A DNA stretch of 64,000 nucleotides, from NCBI GenBank assembly GCA_001789205.1, contig MFYT01000011.1, positions 9,049-73,048 on the forward strand. Direction: 5' to 3'. Each line of letters opens with the position of its first letter. Position 1 is the stretch's first letter. A model generated the notes under the pieces. That model searched no databases and was not told where the DNA came from. It saw nothing but the letters and a program-made list of their open reading frames with translations. Source of the DNA: Candidatus Raymondbacteria bacterium RIFOXYA2_FULL_49_16 (GTDB lineage Bacteria; Fibrobacterota; OXYB2-FULL-49-7; XYB2-FULL-49-35). This document shows, one piece after another, positions 63,585 to 64,000 of this stretch. Position numbers and translations under genes: made by a program.

Positions 63585-64000
63585 TCAGACCGGTATGTCC
63601 TCGTTTATCAGGTATTTTGCTGCAACCGCCTCAACCGTGCAATGTGCTGGCTTTCCGTTGAGCATATTGCGTAGAGCTTCAAGATCGGACTTCCACGCAT
63701 TGTCACCTTCGGCAAGCAGACAAAAACGTCCGGCCGCAAATTCCGTGAAGACCTTGCCGTTCTGATAATAGTAGTGCGAATCGCTCCGTTCGGTCTCGTA
63801 CGCATGCATAAAAGGCGGAATATCCTGAGGCCTGAACCATAGTTTGATTTCACGCTCAGAATCGACAGTGTTCGCAGAGGCATGGATAAGATTGTCGAGC
63901 CGTTCGCCAATGACTTTGCCTGACTCGTCTTTGAGTATCTGGATGGTACCCAGGGCCCTGATGCAGCCGGGTTTGGTATCGCGGGCAACATGAGGATTGG
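63585..64000 (-). CDS. Nucleoside-diphosphate-kinase-like protein (5' end outside window)
   Basis: The visible C-terminal 138 residues read NPHVARDTKPGCIRALGTIQ ... GERLDNLIHASANTVDSERE ... IKLWFRPQDIPPFMHAYETE. This matches the end of Ndk: the P-G-T-I-R loop, the catalytic His in N-L-I-H-A-S, and E-I-x-x-W-F. The usual Asp after H-x-S is replaced (ASANT), a 12-residue insertion lies before the His, and about 65 residues follow the point where normal Ndk stops. It may be a distant, possibly non-canonical member. The frame has no stop up to the window edge. Confidence 0.7.
   Translation of the reverse strand, partial: NPHVARDTKPGCIRALGTIQILKDESGKVIGERLDNLIHASANTVDSEREIKLWFRPQDIPPFMHAYETERSDSHYYYQNGKVFTEFAAGRFCLLAEGDNAWKSDLEALRNMLNGKPAHCTVEAVAAKYLINEDIPV

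Noticed and set aside
63608-63991. 127-residue minus-strand frame at the right end
   Set aside because: The neighbouring frame on the same strand encodes recognisable Ndk motifs without interruption to the window edge; this frame shows none.

Overview
The window looks like a chromosomal segment of a Gram-negative bacterium, most likely from the Fibrobacterota (Chitinivibrionia/Chitinispirillum-like). This placement is inferred from gene content, not from a marker-gene tree. The evidence is a TIGR02147/DUF4423 regulator (a family best known from Fibrobacter), several secreted proteins ending in type IX secretion (T9SS, Por_Secre_tail-like) domains, an LpxC-FabZ fusion, a pyrophosphate-dependent phosphofructokinase, and full outer-membrane machinery (BamA, TamB, Skp, Lpx, TonB/ExbBD). 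I saw no tRNA, rRNA, CRISPR array, prophage or intact transposase.

Layout. 1-4.6 kb (minus): a glycoside operon of GH116, a LacI regulator and GH172, with a clear sigma70 promoter overlapped by a perfect LacI-type palindrome. 4.6-5.1 kb: a gene-free stretch holding a nested inverted-repeat (MITE-like) element. 5.1-9.6 kb: a TetR regulator divergent from an etfB-etfA-acyl-CoA dehydrogenase operon, followed by a T9SS-type secreted beta-propeller-like protein. 11.5-14.9 kb (minus): a soluble hybrid histidine kinase and two tiny proteins, one of them a degenerate HNH-type protein. 15.1-18.3 kb: a TIGR02147 regulator overlapping an NHL-repeat lipoprotein, then a tail-fibre-like orphan. 18.6-22 kb: GH130 phosphorylase, serine dehydratase, CutA and a first LpxA. 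22-27.6 kb (minus): a TonB-dependent uptake operon. 27.85-28.2 kb: a broken MFS transporter.

28.4-44.3 kb (plus): an envelope operon of clpC, tamB, bamA, skp, lpxD, lpxC-fabZ and a second lpxA, closed by a GH42-like protein. 44.3-53.4 kb (plus): a membrane protein, an NtrB-like kinase, an NtrC-type sigma54 activator, a periplasmic coiled-coil protein and an outer-membrane barrel, then four secreted proteins. Two of the four are preceded by near-identical sigma54-like promoters and shared upstream motifs. I regard this as the best candidate for an undescribed system: a sigma54-controlled surface regulon. 53.4-62.6 kb (minus): rfbA, rnhB, an IspZ-like protein, a CpXC-TPR protein, secG, tpiA, pgk and gap as one long operon, then a separate pfp-fba unit whose aldolase carries a histone-H1-like Lys/Ala/Pro tail. 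62.9-64 kb (minus): a DUF4160/DUF2442 pair and the 3' part of a nucleoside-diphosphate-kinase-like gene.

The genes suggest a polysaccharide-using anaerobe or facultative organism that takes up oligosaccharides, splits them hydrolytically (GH116, GH172) or phosphorolytically (GH130), and runs PPi-dependent glycolysis. It devotes much coding capacity to its outer membrane and cell-surface proteins.
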